NCBI GenBank assembly: GCA_947652115.1
Contig: OX393568.1
Span: 19,791,121-19,855,120 of the forward strand
Origin: Blastomussa wellsi
Lineage: Eukaryota > Cnidaria > Anthozoa > Scleractinia > Plerogyridae
Reading direction: 5' to 3'
DNA length: 64,000 bases
In this document: piece by piece, positions 33,701 to 44,833 of the stretch
How the letters are laid out: each line of letters begins with the position of its first letter
Numbering within the stretch: position 1 is the first letter of the stretch
Position numbers and translations under genes: made by a program
Notes under the pieces: generated by a model
The model's input: the letters and a program-made list of their open reading frames with translations, nothing else
The model's database searches: none
What the model was told of the DNA's origin: nothing

Positions 33701-36700
33701 TGTGTGGGGGGAAAGTATCCATATTTTGTTATACTATCATTATTTTGTTTGCTTTAGTCTCATTTTCCTTTGGTTTTTCCTGGCCATTAGAATTTTAGTC
33801 AAGACCACAACAAAGCATTTATTGTAATAAAATAAGAAGGTTCCTATTAATAGCAAATAAATTTCTTTTTGTACTTGCAGGTAAAATGGATCAGGTTTAC
33901 CACAGCTTACTGGCCCTTGCACGGTTCTTTGAGGAGACTGGGGACTTTTGGCTATCAGATCACTTTTACGGATCTTGCTTAAAGACTAGTTTGAAGATAA
34001 GAGGAGATGGGAGAAGGAAGGAATCAGAGGCTAACTGTAACATGGGATTGGCCTCTGAGAAGAGAGGTGAGCTTAATAGACCAATTCCGATATATTAATA
34101 TTCTAACATGTGGCTGAGGCTTAGGGGAATAAAACAAAAGAATTTGGAACGAGGCTTCGGGATGAATAAATAATTTCTTTGCTTTATTCCCTTAAGCCTT
34201 GGCACCAGGTTAGAATTCGATATATCGGAATTGGTCAATTGGTCTGCACAATGATGGCAGATGTTTTAAGAAATGTTTTGTCTACGTATTGTATTAAGAA
34301 AATTGCACTCATTTGGTTTAATTTATCAACTTGTGCATTGTACATATACGCCTCTAACAGCTTTGATTTGAAACTGTGCAGTTTGTTACGGTAAATAACG
34401 GTGCATGTAATATGACAAACAGTGCAACTCCAATATTGTTAAGTCTTACCTATATTTCTATTGGTTGTTGGTTTTCATTTGCAGGAGATCTTTTTAAAGC
34501 TGCAGCATATTTGGAATCATTTTACAACTTGACCAAAGGACGTCTGTGGCAGACAGACAGTGGAGAAAATCTACATTCACTGTCTTGTGGACACCTCAGA
34601 AGGGTGTACACAACAATGTCTGATAAGGTACCGTAAACTTAAATTTACAAGGAGTGTGATGCGTGTCAAAAAAGATTTGGACATAAATATTTTTTATTTG
34701 TGTTTTATTCATCTGAGAGTTTTCTTTTCAATGCCTTGTAGATTAAAGAGGAGGATTTGGAGAAATCCATAGATTATCTCTTAAAAGCATATGGAATGGC
34801 GAAAGAAAGTAAGTCTGGACTTGACAATTACAGATACCATAGAGTGGCAGAAATCCGAACCCTAGATTTTTAGTCGGTGCCTTTTGAGAACTGAAATCCA
34901 AAGGTTTGATAATTTGCCAGCATCTTGGAAGAAGAAATCTGAACCACCCAGTGCAAAACATCTGCCATTCTTGTACATTGTGTACACTCTGAACCTAACC
35001 TGTTTATTGCAAATAATATCATTGGCACGCGTGTCAATGTCAGCTGTAGAAATGCTTTGAATTGGAGCTGCAGGACACGATTTATTAGACAAGTGGACAT
35101 GGTCTAACCAGGAGGTCTAACATTAATAGGACCTACTGCTAAGTAACAGCATAAGGATTTCATTTATTTTTTCCATGATAGGTGGTGACAGTCAACAAGA
35201 AGGCTTAGCTGGTTATAGACTGGGAAATGCTTATGAGGAAATTGGAGATGCTGAAACTGCCATCCTGGTGAGAATAAAAATCACCTTTTCAAACTTTTGC
35301 TCTAAGTTAATATTTTTCTGTTCATTAAAGAACACTTTTAAATAGTTGTAATGAACCTTTCACTGATTTATTGTTCCCTTTGTTCCAGTATCATAATGGA
35401 TACTTAGAAAAATGTCAGCAGACATCTGATGATGTTGGAATGGGGCGTGCTTGCCAAGCCCTGGCTAAGGCCTATGAAATGTAAGTTTACTTTCTTTTTA
35501 AGCATTTACAAGTACTAGATGCAATTATAGTTCCCAATAAAGTGATGCATATTTTAGGAAATTTAGTGCAGCAGCAAAAATACATTTGAAGTCAAAGTGA
35601 GCATTGATTTGGCACTTTTGTTCTCAGTCCGAAATTGCACCTTCCTGGTCACCAAATGCGACTAAAAAATTGCATTGGTGACCAGAATTTTGTAACTGGT
35701 GACTGAATATTTCTGGGTCTATTTCACCATGATATGTGTGATATGCAAATGTCGTAGGCAAATTTGAATTAAATTTTCATTAAGTCGCAAGCGGGTGCCA
35801 AGTTCATCCCTGTACTGTCAAGAAATAGGCTGTAGCTATATTAACCTCCGATGCATACAGCCTCTATGTTCTTTTTGCTTGTCGTGCAATCTTCCTCATG
35901 TGTATAGAGAAAAGTTGTGAGCGTATGCTATACATGTATTTACAATGGTTGGTGCAACTCATTTTTTCCTAGGCAAGGAGATGTGGAGAGTGCAATGAAA
36001 TATCTTGAGATGTTTGTCGAACTGGCTGATAGATCTCAACAGTTACCAGAACAGCAAAAAGCTTGTACTAGCCTTGGCTCCATTTACAATTCTTTGGTAA
36101 GACCAACTGCTCTGTCTGTACTACGTACATGAATTGTACAAAAAGGTAACATACTGATACTACAGGGATTGTATGAGCCATGGAAAGCTTGCAAAATCAT
36201 GACATTTTTAGAACTCCATTTTCCAGGGTTGGAAAGTCATGGAATTTATGTAACTGTGCACCATGGAAAGTCATAATTGGATAATGATTTGTATTAATTA
36301 TTCAAAATAAGTCAGGCAGGTGTTTTTTGGTGCTTGTGTGAAGAAAATGAAAAAAAAAATCACAATCAAGAAAATTTCCAAGGAAAGGGGCAAATGTAGG
36401 TTATGGTAAATTGTGAAAGGTCGTGGAAAAGTCAAGGAATATTGAAAGATGAAGAGAGTGTGAACCCTGAACTTAGTTTATTCACCAGTGTTTCCTTTTC
36501 AGGATTGAGTGTAATTTTATTCATTTGTCTCCTATTTGACAGGGTAAATATGAAGATGCTGTCCGCATGTACAGAAGGGGTTTTGAGATTGCTCAGGACC
36601 TCGCAGAAGTGGAAACTACGGAAACCACAAGAGTGGAATATGGAATTGCTTTAGCGCACACACTTCTTGCAGGCTACTCCCAATGCATGGATCGAGTTAG

Positions 36701-36995
36701 TAAGGATAACATGCAAAGATTGCTTGACTTCAAAAGCTCAAGATGGGACACATTTTCTGAGGAAGCAGAACTTGACAATGAGGGTGATAAAGGTAGTCAG
36801 CCCAGCAGTGCTGTGGGGTCAGGAGAGAATGGTGACACCGAGGGAGAGGGAGATAGGGAAAAAATTACTACTGACACAGCTCCTGAAGGGGAAGACAAGT
36901 ATGAGCAAAATGATGCTGGAACTGATTCTGGGGTGACAAGCGAAGGGGAGAATGGGGGGAAAAATGGCCATGTGGAAGGTCAGCAAACACAGTAA
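30711..36995 (+). CDS. TTC29: Tetratricopeptide repeat protein 29, 9 coding exons
   Basis: Axonemal protein needed for ciliary and sperm flagellar function in animals. Exons: 30711-30928, 32325-32548, 33881-34066, 34485-34627, 34742-34808, 35182-35267, 35389-35480, 35973-36096, 36543-36995. Borders are GT-AG and phases agree, giving about 530 aa. After a Pro/Ser-rich N-terminus (exon 1), exon 2 has the family's CLDMLKEGFHQSFQELFNLM signature. TPR helices run through exons 3-9, for example NAYEEIGDAETAIL and KYEDAVRMYRRGFEIAQ. The last exon adds an acidic Glu/Gly/Asp-rich tail of about 100 residues; the human protein is shorter (about 475 aa). ATG context is AAAATGG. Introns carry several MITEs. 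Confidence 0.92.
30975..31249. mobile_element. 275-bp TIR element, AGGGGTTTCAATAA ends (family C, TTC29 intron 1)
   Basis: The 14-bp inverted terminal repeat AGGGGTTTCAATAA lies at both ends. The interior contains a C-run and a facing GGGGG/CCCCC stem (about 31128-31182). The termini resemble those of the element at 32748-33574. Confidence 0.65.
31380..31745. repeat. Dispersed-repeat-like segment with CCCTGTTTAGG motifs
   Basis: The motif ACCCTGTTTAGG and variants (ACCATGTTTAGG, CCCTGTACAGG, CTCTGTTCAGG) recurs irregularly, ending in a pyrimidine run. No coding frame. Looks like a decayed dispersed repeat in TTC29 intron 1. Confidence 0.4.
32748..33574. mobile_element. 827-bp TIR element, CAGGGTTTTCAATAAG ends (family C, TTC29 intron 2)
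   Basis: A perfect 16-bp inverted terminal repeat lies at 32748-32763 and 33559-33574. There is no transposase. CAGGG ends recall hAT elements, but I see no clear 8-bp duplication. The interior has the recurring GCGACTAAA/GTCGCCA motif also seen in other introns. Confidence 0.7.
34079..34236. mobile_element. 158-bp hairpin MITE (TTC29 intron 3)
   Basis: Arms GACCAATTCCGATATAT at both ends, with a further matched TTAGGGGAATAAA/TTTATTCCCTTAA inner pair. Confidence 0.7.
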
Positions 36996-37146
36996 AGGTT
37001 TCACTAAATGACTTGTAAATATTCAGTTTGCATGCATTGCATTGAAAGTCGTTTTAATTTTGCGTGTGTACTTCTATTACATTCAGATTAGGAAACTATA
37101 ATTTTAATTTAAAACTAAAGGTATATGTAACTTGTAAAGAAGTCGT

Positions 37147-37409
37147 AGGGTTGCCACTTAAGAAGTTGCCTGACTTTTCACTGACCTTTGAACAATTTTC
37201 GCTGACCTTAGATATGGTAAATAACAATGAAGAAAGAACAGAAGCTGCTTGCCAAATCTACTGCTTCTGCACATGCCACTCAAACAGTACCAAATGCAGT
37301 CGTTGTACACCATGTTTTTTCTGAAAGGAAATATAATTCCCTGAAACATCTAACATTTTCTCTGACCTTTACAAAATTCTCCAACTTTTCCCTGACCAAT
37401 AGCAACCCT
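37147..37409. mobile_element. 263-bp element with AGGGTTGC ends (TTC29 3' flank)
   Basis: A short inverted terminus AGGGTTGC/GCAACCCT brackets a segment with repeated CTGACCTTT-type words on both sides. Probably a MITE within the TTC29 3' untranslated region. Confidence 0.5.
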
Positions 37410-37862
37410 GAGTTACCTTGCGAGACTGACCAACACACAATGTACAAATTAGTGTATTATATTACAACTACAGCTCATTGGAGGGGCTTGTGAGACTGTT
37501 CAAGTTTTTTATCGCCTTGTTTTTGGATCAAAGTTACCAGGCAACATATTTTCTTCCTTGCAGTCATGGGAAATTTTAAAAACATGTTTTACTATATAAT
37601 CTTATCATACCAATGCTACTCAGTATTGCCAAGACCAGAGATTTTGTTATTCTGCTCTACAAGTACTGTACAAAGATGAACCTTTAACACTGACAACACA
37701 ATTTTATGTATATATGGCCATGTTGTAAAAATGTAATATTTAAGAAGTGCTCCTTTCATAATATTTCACCTTCACCTGTCTCTTGACTAGGTGTTATGTA
37801 GGCTTCAAAAGGATCCTTCCATTGACATTCATATTTACTCATTTTGCACAGAGAACAAACTG

Positions 37863-37868
37863 AATAAA
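37863..37868 (+). terminator. Candidate polyadenylation signal of TTC29
   Basis: AATAAA about 870 nt past the TTC29 stop codon. Assigned by position only. Confidence 0.35.
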
Positions 37869-37892
37869 AGGGACGCTGTCATGAGCATAACT

Positions 37893-37922
37893 TTAACCCT
37901 TTAAGCCCCAAGGGGTCTCCCT

Positions 37923-37969
<47 letters not shown>

Positions 37970-38035
37970 CACTCTTGGGAGTAAAGGGTTAAGGGAGATA
38001 GTTTTTTAACCCTTTAAGCCCCAAGGGGTCTCCCT

Positions 38036-38082
<47 letters not shown>

Positions 38083-38106
38083 CACTCTTGGGGAGTAAAG
38101 GGTTAA
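37893..38106. repeat. Two tandem copies of a ~100-bp TTAACCCTTTAA hairpin MITE
   Basis: Copies at 37893-37992 and 38006-38106 are almost identical. Each begins TTAACCCTTTAAGCCCC and ends with the partial complement AGTAAAGGGTTAA. A 13-bp spacer separates them. Confidence 0.85.
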
Positions 38107-38718
38107 AAGTCAACAGCCCAAGAACGTGTTTACCCCAATGGAAACCTAAAAACTGTCGTGAAGCTTTGTTAAAATTACTATCCCAGTGTGTTGAAGCTGT
38201 TAATATACAGCTTTACTCTTTTTCAAGTTCTGTCTTTGTGTTTTGAAAAAATTGATGAAAACTATGTAATCATGGCCACCCTTTAAAACAAATCCTTTTC
38301 TTTATGTTCTTGGAGCATTTCCTGTATTGGTGAAAGTACTTAGTCTTAATTTTTGTTGTTCTGCTAAAAACGCCAAAAAATGACTGACAGTGTCTCTTGA
38401 AAGATCATTAGCTGTGCAAAGTTTTGTAAATAGTCACATGGTGTCAGGTAATTATAATTGTTTCTTTTTTTTTTACAACTGGTGTGTGTGTCATTGAACT
38501 CATAATTAGTGAAGGGTAACAGCCGCAGGTGTCAAGAAAAGTACCAGCCTTGATCATCAACATGCATGTAAAAACAAATCTTGCACTGAAGGTAGTTATT
38601 TTTAAAATGGTTGTGAGTGCTGAATAATCCTTTGCATTCCTCTCAAAGCCACCGTGATGGAGAAGGAGGGAAGTTAAAAACAAAATTTAGGTGACAGCAA
38701 ATAATCCCTGCATTTCTT

Positions 38719-39002
38719 AGGGTGTGTTTCTCTAAAAAAATTAATCCAAGATTATTGTGATTCTTAAATCTGAAAACGGATTTTGTGTTTCTTTGTTAAA
38801 CAGATTAATCCAAGATCACTCGGACCATGGTGCTTCAAAGGAACTGAAGAAATAGAATCCACTCTGGGCAAGGATTCTTCGGTTCCTTTGATGGACCATG
38901 ATCCGAGTGATCTTGGATTAATCCGATTCATAAAGAAACACAAAACCTGTTTTTGGATTTAAGAATCAACTCTTGGATTTTTTTTAAAGAAATGCACCCC
39001 TT
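38719..39002. mobile_element. 284-bp nested-hairpin MITE (family A)
   Basis: The outer arms start AGGGTGTGTTTCT on the left and, on the right complement, AGGGGTGCATTTCT. An inner hairpin around GATCACTCGGACCATGGTGC pairs with ACCATGATCCGAGTGATC. The core and terminal word match the element at 3629-3813. Confidence 0.75.
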
Positions 39003-39111
39003 AATCTCATCCAAGGAGCAATGCTGCAACTAAAGCTGGGAACAGTCAACACTGGCCAAACTTATTTCTGGTTACAAGCAAAAACAACCAACAATGTCTT
39101 TTCATAAGACC

Positions 39112-39126
39112 TTTATTTAATTTATT
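39112..39126 (-). terminator. Candidate polyadenylation signals of SQSTM1
   Basis: Two AATAAA hexamers on the minus strand (39112-39117 and 39121-39126), about 930 nt past the p62 stop codon. Confidence 0.4.
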
Positions 39127-40055
39127 TGCATCAATTGCTGACAGCAAAGCTACTACACACACATGACAATAAGTTGCTGCTAATAACTGCTATAATTATT
39201 TTAAGTCCGTATTCTCCACGCCATAACAAAAACACAGTTCAACCAAATCAACCGGGGCCACCCAACATTTTTTAACCAATTACAAGAGTTTAGAACAAAA
39301 GAATCAAAGTTTTTTCATCAGTGTGACAGTCCGTTGATTGTTCTGAAGTTGTCTGGTGATTGGCTAAAAATGTTTGGGGTTGTCCCGGTTGAGTAAGTTG
39401 CACTGTAAACCTTACCAAACAACTTTTACCCATGAAAACCAAACTCTTAACACCTGAACGAGTACATGAAAATTATAATGATGAAATGCCAAGTAATTTT
39501 TTAAAGGAAAATAACCAAGACAGTGAACCAATTAGAGGCAGAGATACAGAAATTATGCACGGCGAGAAAATGGAACATTTTTTTTAACAAAGACAGCTTA
39601 TTCCTTTCTTATATTGATTGTTTTTTCAAGAAGCTTTCAGCAGTTTTGTTTCCATTGATTGCATTATCAACAGGGCTTGAAAAAATTGCTTTCTGGTCAT
39701 CTAGTCCTGACAAGCAGATTTTCCCATCAAACAAATAACTTTTCATTCTTGCTTGCACAATAGGCAAAGGTCCAGACAAGTCAACTGCTGCGTAAAATAA
39801 TAAAATCTAGACAATGTAACTACCCAGAGTAATTAAGCCAAATTTTAGAAGTGCTTGTCTGAATGGCAAGCTGGAGTATTTTTCAAGCCCTATATCATAA
39901 ACTTCGAACTTTGACATTTCATTTTCACAGCAACAAAATCCTTCAACCCAAAAAATAAAAAGATGACTACAATACCACTTAGCAATTACAAACAATGAAT
40001 TAAGACTATTACAGCAGGCTTATTATTGAGCAAGATGCATTATAGAATGTCCACA

Positions 40056-40292
40056 TCAGTGCTTCCCTTCAAACTGCATGGCATCGAGGACTTTGTTGAG
40101 ATCATAATCCTTGGCAGTTATCAGCTGCTTCAGCCAGCCACTGTCGTCTTCAAAGCCCATTGCACGCATCTTTTCTATGGCCACCTCCAGAGGGTCAGTT
40201 GGAGCTTCATCTTCAACTGTTCCTGAGGCTTCACCCTGAGGCTCTGCAGTCTTCTCATCAACCAAAACAAATTCCTCTGGTGGCTGAACATC
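40056..40292 (-). CDS. SQSTM1: SQSTM1 exon 6, LIR and UBA
   Basis: Begins DVQPPEEFVLVDEK: an acidic-flanked F-x-x-V core fits the LC3-interacting motif, although human p62 uses a Trp core (DDDWTHL). The UBA follows, with the MGF loop and a final helix. Stop TGA at 40058-40056. Confidence 0.85.
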   Translation of the reverse strand, partial: DVQPPEEFVLVDEKTAEPQGEASGTVEDEAPTDPLEVAIEKMRAMGFEDDSGWLKQLITAKDYDLNKVLDAMQFEGKH

Positions 40293-43211
40293 CTGTTAAC
40301 AAGTGCAATCATGTTAACTTAGGTACATGTACCATAACTCTGCATGACCTTAACGAATGGGAATGAGGTCCCCTAATTATGGTTGCATATAAATGCCATG
40401 GGTGGTGCATTGTGTAACTTCCATGGAGATGCAAACGGTGCGATCACAAAATAAAAATGTAAAATGAAAGAATTCAAACTACGTCAAATAAAGCCCAACC
40501 CACAGCATATTATTTAGCTAACCATCTTGAAACTGTTTACATATATTCAGTAAGACACTCTCCTCTCATTTGCCTGTTTTAAATTAAAATACCACCTCCA
40601 TTGTTTTCTTGGGGAAAGAATATTATTGTTTTGTCCCGTTATCTTGTTTGACAAACCAGTGGCCTGACTTTTCCCCTATTTCTATTCTTCTTTTGAACGG
40701 CTAGTCACTCTAGCTACAATTTTATTGGCTTGATGAGCTGCCAGGTTCTGCAATTAGTTTCATGGGGACCTGATCCAAAGAGGTAATTAAATTATCCATA
40801 AGAAAACATATTGTGAACAAAAATGTACATACAAAAATTAAAGAAGTGCCTGTTTCCCTTACCATTTCTGAAGTTTCTTCATGACTTGTCTCTGAGACAT
40901 TTTCTTCCATGCCATCATTTGCTGGTGGGCCTGTGGACTCACCTGAAGGACCAGCCTGTGCAGTGGCTTCAGAGCTTTCAGTCCCATCACCCTCCTGACA
41001 TTTTCCTTGACAACAATCTGCATAGCGAAATGAGGTAAGAATTAACACAGAGAACCAATAATTGAATTGTAAGTTAGACTTAGTGTATTTATCTTTAAAC
41101 ATCCTTTTTATAGCCAGGATCTCGGAAAAGGCAGGTAACCGCACGCGATCCTTTGCTTGCCTGCCTTTTCTCTTCACCAGCTGAGAGCGTGGAACAGACA
41201 TAATTTTTATTGCCAAAAAAAGAAAACAAAAGTGTGCTTCATTGAGTAGCAAGCCCTTTTTTCTGTATTAGATTTTTTAATTTATTTTTGATTAGCAAAA
41301 TTACCAGTATCATCTGCTGTTATTCTAGACATCTCTTCCAAAAGGGAGTGTGTTGTCAACAGAGTCTGATATGAGTTGGATGGACTAACAACTATCAGTT
41401 GAGGTTTACTTGAAAAGTTGGGTTCTTGATCAAGCAGTATACAGGTAGTGGTGATGAATCAAACATACATCCAAGACTGCATGGTCAAGACTTCTTATTC
41501 TTGTAAATTATAAAATACATGGAAATATGGAAATGGCAATTTTGAGATCGACGACAGTGAAATTCATTTGACTAAAATTCTGTGAGATGTATATTTATTT
41601 GAAGGCCCATTCATCAACCCTTAACAGAAACATTCTGTGAACAGGTACCATGTTGCTGATATTTTATGTGAAGTGGACATACCCGGTTCAGTACTTGCAT
41701 ATGTATGTACTTCTACTCCATATGGTGACAGGAATGAGGCAATACTTTCTCCCACTGCATGAAGAAATGGTGGCCCCACAGGAACTTCACCAGGATTGCC
41801 CTCAGCTGCGTGACGGTCACACTTCTTCCCTCCACTGTTGCATCGCCTACCTTTTGGGCAACGTCCACGCCCTCCACCCCTACGGCCAAATCCACGTCCC
41901 CATGGACCAAACCCATGTCCAAAGTCAATTTGGATGGGTGGGATTCCATGAGTTGGAGGCCCATGTGGGGGGTGGTGAGGTGGAGGACCATGTGGGGGAT
42001 GGTGAGGTGGTGGTCCATGTGGGGGGTGGTGTGGATGAGGTGGATGTCCAAATGCAAAAGGATTGAAGGCATGGAACCAGTTGTTTTCAGCAGTCCTTGG
42101 TGTCGTAATGCGCAACATCTCATGCTCCTTGTGCATGCCTTTGGTCTCACAGGTCATGCAGAGGTCAAAGTTTGGGCACACTACACACTTGAAACGGACC
42201 CCAAAAATGTGCTTGTCACAGCTATCACAGACAACGCCGGGGTGAGCTGCACCAGCTTGGTCTGGGTCAACAGATTCATCTGCTGTTAAATGAAGAAAAA
42301 TACATGTAAGGAACAAATGAATAATTTAAAAATAAAATCTAATAAAAAGGAATTGCCATCAATTATAAAAGGATCCCTAAAAAGTCCATATAGTGTTTTT
42401 TAAGAAAACCAAATTCTGCCAGGGAGACTTGGGATAAAATGCTTAGTCATAACGGCTTGGCGAAAATAATGTTTGGCCCTCCTCCTTGTGCCACGTCCAA
42501 CTTTGTAAGCAGAGCATTTTTGATGACAGTGCAAAACAGAAAATTGACACTGGTTTCCCAAAGGATACAACAGATACAAGTTTTACGGTCGTTTGCAAGA
42601 GCTCAAATATCACATAACTCATGCACCCACCAACAAATGTTGCATCTTGATCGTCCACTTTCACAAACACACGAAACACATCACCACTGATGCTTCCCAA
42701 GGCTTCAACGAGCTCTTCATCGCTCGAGAATGTTATCATCTCGTTGTCTGCGTCTGTTAGCGGAGAAAACACGAAGAATAGGAAAAAATTTACAGTAATT
42801 AAAACTGCAACATCTATTATTATTGCTAGGTTTAAATGTGTTATTTTCGGAACAGGGAAGTTAAATGTGGAAGTTATCTCTAACCTCACAACACTAATGG
42901 TCGTTTGCTAGACGTCGTTTCATCTGATCTGTCGCGCAAACGATTGCAAAAAGCAGACTTCATGCTTTGGGGTTGATCAAAGCAAAGGTTCGGTTGCTCG
43001 AGCATGCAAAATCGACATATACATCGAATCAATTATAACGCGTACCTTTCCAAAACAGCTTGAACGCCTTGCCCCTGATAGAAGGGAAAACCTGCTCCAT
43101 TTTCTGCCTCAGGTAGCCATAGTTCGCCGAGGCACCTTCGTCGATCGCAAAACGACGAATTTCTTGTTGTTTAGTGTCTGGGTTGATGTACGCCTTCACT
43201 GAAAGTGCCAT
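40056..43211 (-). CDS. SQSTM1: Sequestosome-1 / p62 autophagy receptor, 6 coding exons
   Basis: Receptor that polymerises, binds ubiquitylated cargo and links it to LC3/GABARAP on autophagosomes. Exons (minus strand): 43211-43046, 42753-42631, 42282-41683, 41391-41305, 41017-40863, 40292-40056, about 455 aa. Exons 1-2 form the PB1 domain. Exon 3 holds a ZZ zinc finger (CDSCDKHIFGVRFKC...CPNFDLCMTC) and a His/Pro-rich repeat. Exon 6 holds an LIR (EEFVLV) and the C-terminal UBA (KMRAMGFEDDSGWL...NYDL-like KDYDLNKVLDAMQ). Exon 4 is the least certain. It is phase 1 on both sides, so skipping keeps the frame, and an alternative in-frame acceptor at 41424 would lengthen it by 11 codons. The gene converges on TTC29. 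Confidence 0.9.
41683..42282 (-). CDS. SQSTM1: SQSTM1 exon 3, ZZ finger and His/Pro repeat
   Basis: After the ZZ finger, about three copies of a 9-residue HHPPHGPPP unit (about 41960-42050) lead into a Gly/Arg/Phe-rich stretch and more Cys. The human protein has no such His-rich repeat that I know of. The donor is at 41682-41681. Confidence 0.85.
42631..43211 (-). CDS. SQSTM1: SQSTM1 exons 1-2, PB1 domain
   Basis: Exon 1 (43211-43046) starts MALSVKAYI with basic residues (EIRRF) in the first strand. Exon 2 (42753-42631) supplies the acidic OPCA-type stretch around DADNEMITFSSDEEL. Both faces are present, as needed for head-to-tail p62 filaments. Confidence 0.85.
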
Positions 43212-43336
43212 CTCGTCTCTCGTAGATAACGAAATTCCGCTCTATACAAAGTGATACAAACGGTAAGTTCTCTTGCTCGTGCAAGAGTGAAATGACAGCA
43301 AGATGTCCCTTCGCTTCTTAAAAACAAACTTGCAGC

Positions 43337-43351
43337 GTTCCAGAAACTTCT
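43337..43351. promoter_or_regulatory. Heat-shock element upstream of SQSTM1
   Basis: Three perfect alternating pentamers nTTCn-nGAAn-nTTCn, 126-140 bp upstream of the p62 start codon. This matches the HSF1 consensus without a mismatch. Confidence 0.6.
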
Positions 43352-43364
43352 CAGCAAAATTTTC

Positions 43365-43373
43365 GCCCCGTCA
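43365..43373 (-). promoter_or_regulatory. Antioxidant response element-like site upstream of SQSTM1
   Basis: TGACGGGGC on the minus strand fits the core TGACnnnGC bound by NRF2-small MAF. It lies about 155 bp upstream of the p62 start. Mammalian p62 is a known NRF2 target; conservation here is inferred. Confidence 0.5.
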
Positions 43374-43565
43374 TGCACCGAAGAGATGATGTGTGTGTTT
43401 GTAAATAAAGCTACGTCATCATCTCCTCGGCCTGGAAGAACTGGGTCTAGCATGGTTCATTTCCTTGGGGTGTAGGGGTTGTAAACCGTTTTGTCAGTGC
43501 AATTGTAGGTATGGAATAATTATTCCTTCTGTAACTTTTTAACATTTACAATTTTACCATACCTT

Positions 43566-43860
43566 AAGGCGGCGAAATACGAGATACAAAACCTCTCAAC
43601 TTGTCGCGCAACTTCAGCAAATTTGCTCCGTGATAAGTTGAGAGTTTGATGAAAAACGAGCAACAAAGCCAAAATTTGTTGCTCAAAGTTGACCCGCGCT
43701 CAACTTTTCGCAACAAATTTCTTCAACCCGCAACAAATGTTTTTGTTGCGCGACAAGTTGATCACGCAAGCTGAAAGACGAGAAACATCGACCAAAACTT
43801 GAAACGAAACAGTTTTGCGCGACAAGTTGAGGGTTTTTGTATCTCGTGTTTCGCCGCTTT
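43566..43860. mobile_element. 295-bp TIR element upstream of SQSTM1
   Basis: Inverted arms of about 45 bp (AAGGCGGCGAAATACGAGAT on the left, AAAGCGGCGAAACACGAGAT on the right complement). The word CAACTTGTCGCGCAA or its complement is repeated inside. Non-coding. Confidence 0.8.
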
Positions 43861-44427
43861 TGCATGTAAGTCTGGTGTCAACCTCGTTCCGAAGGCGTTC
43901 TCTGTATGGTTTTTGGAGCGGTTTAGAGCATTTTCGTTGAGTTGTAGTTAGGTTTATATGGAGCGATAGCAGTGGAGTCCAGTGGAACTACAAGTTATAA
44001 CCTTAGTTGAGTGTGATACGAATTTAGAATAGGAGAAGCTAAGCTAGGACAAGGACCACTTTTTCCTTTATTATGAAACGGTCAGAAAAGAATCTGAGCG
44101 TATACCTCTGGAGACTAAAGTGATTAAGTTGCTTTAATTTTGTTTTCTCGAAATAGATTTTCATTGCTATGCGGTCACTTGATCGCGTGATAGAATTGTA
44201 ATGCTCGCTTTATATTCTAGTTCGAAGCGCATCAAATCATAGTATCACCACATCGAATCTCATCGCATCTTACTGCGGTACGATTGAACCAGGGCGCGTT
44301 TAGCGCCCTGATTGAACTTGAACATTTAGATTGAATAAACTCCGATATATAAAGAATTTGCGCGTTCGAATCACACTCCGCATCGATTTGTTCTGACATG
44401 GTTGTCTTAAATTTTTGCTTTTTTTTT

Positions 44428-44462
44428 GGGGGGGGGGGTTGTACTGCTCAGTCCCCCCCCCC
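44428..44462. repeat. G11 and C10 runs 14 bp apart
   Basis: G11 at 44428-44438 and C10 at 44453-44462 could pair as a hairpin. Either strand could instead form quadruplex or triplex structure. Confidence 0.7.
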
Positions 44463-44710
44463 TTCCCCTCCCATTTCTACTGGTGCATCCCTAACCACCA
44501 TAACAATCCACGTGTTTCTTGTACTTTCCATATATGGACGGTACGACGTAATAAATGCAGGAAAAACGGCTATAATACTGGATCGTGCTTTAGATCGAAA
44601 AACATAACTATTTTCGTGCATTTTTTATTTTGAAGTCACAGTTTAAAGGCGCCTGGTGGCAGGCAAACGAAAGCCAAAAATAACCATATGAACTGAATCC
44701 TCAAAGCCTG

Positions 44711-44716
44711 TTTATT
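44711..44716 (-). terminator. Polyadenylation signal of the cysteine-rich peptide gene
   Basis: AATAAA on the minus strand, about 120 nt past the stop codon at 44834. Confidence 0.55.
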
Positions 44717-44833
44717 GTTTTCGTACAAGCTGTTCATCTACATCTATTGTTAGACTGCTTCGCTTACAGTAACTATAACATGCGCAGTGCTCACATGCAT
44801 TACAAACGACAGTTATCACATAACGGTTCCGTC

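Noticed and set aside
37893..38106. Possible CRISPR-like repeat pair
   Set aside because: Only two units, each a hairpin transposon in animal DNA. No spacers.
41650..42289. Plus-strand ORFs of 138 and 176 codons
   Set aside because: Antisense and out-of-frame shadows of p62 exon 3 (His/Pro repeat).
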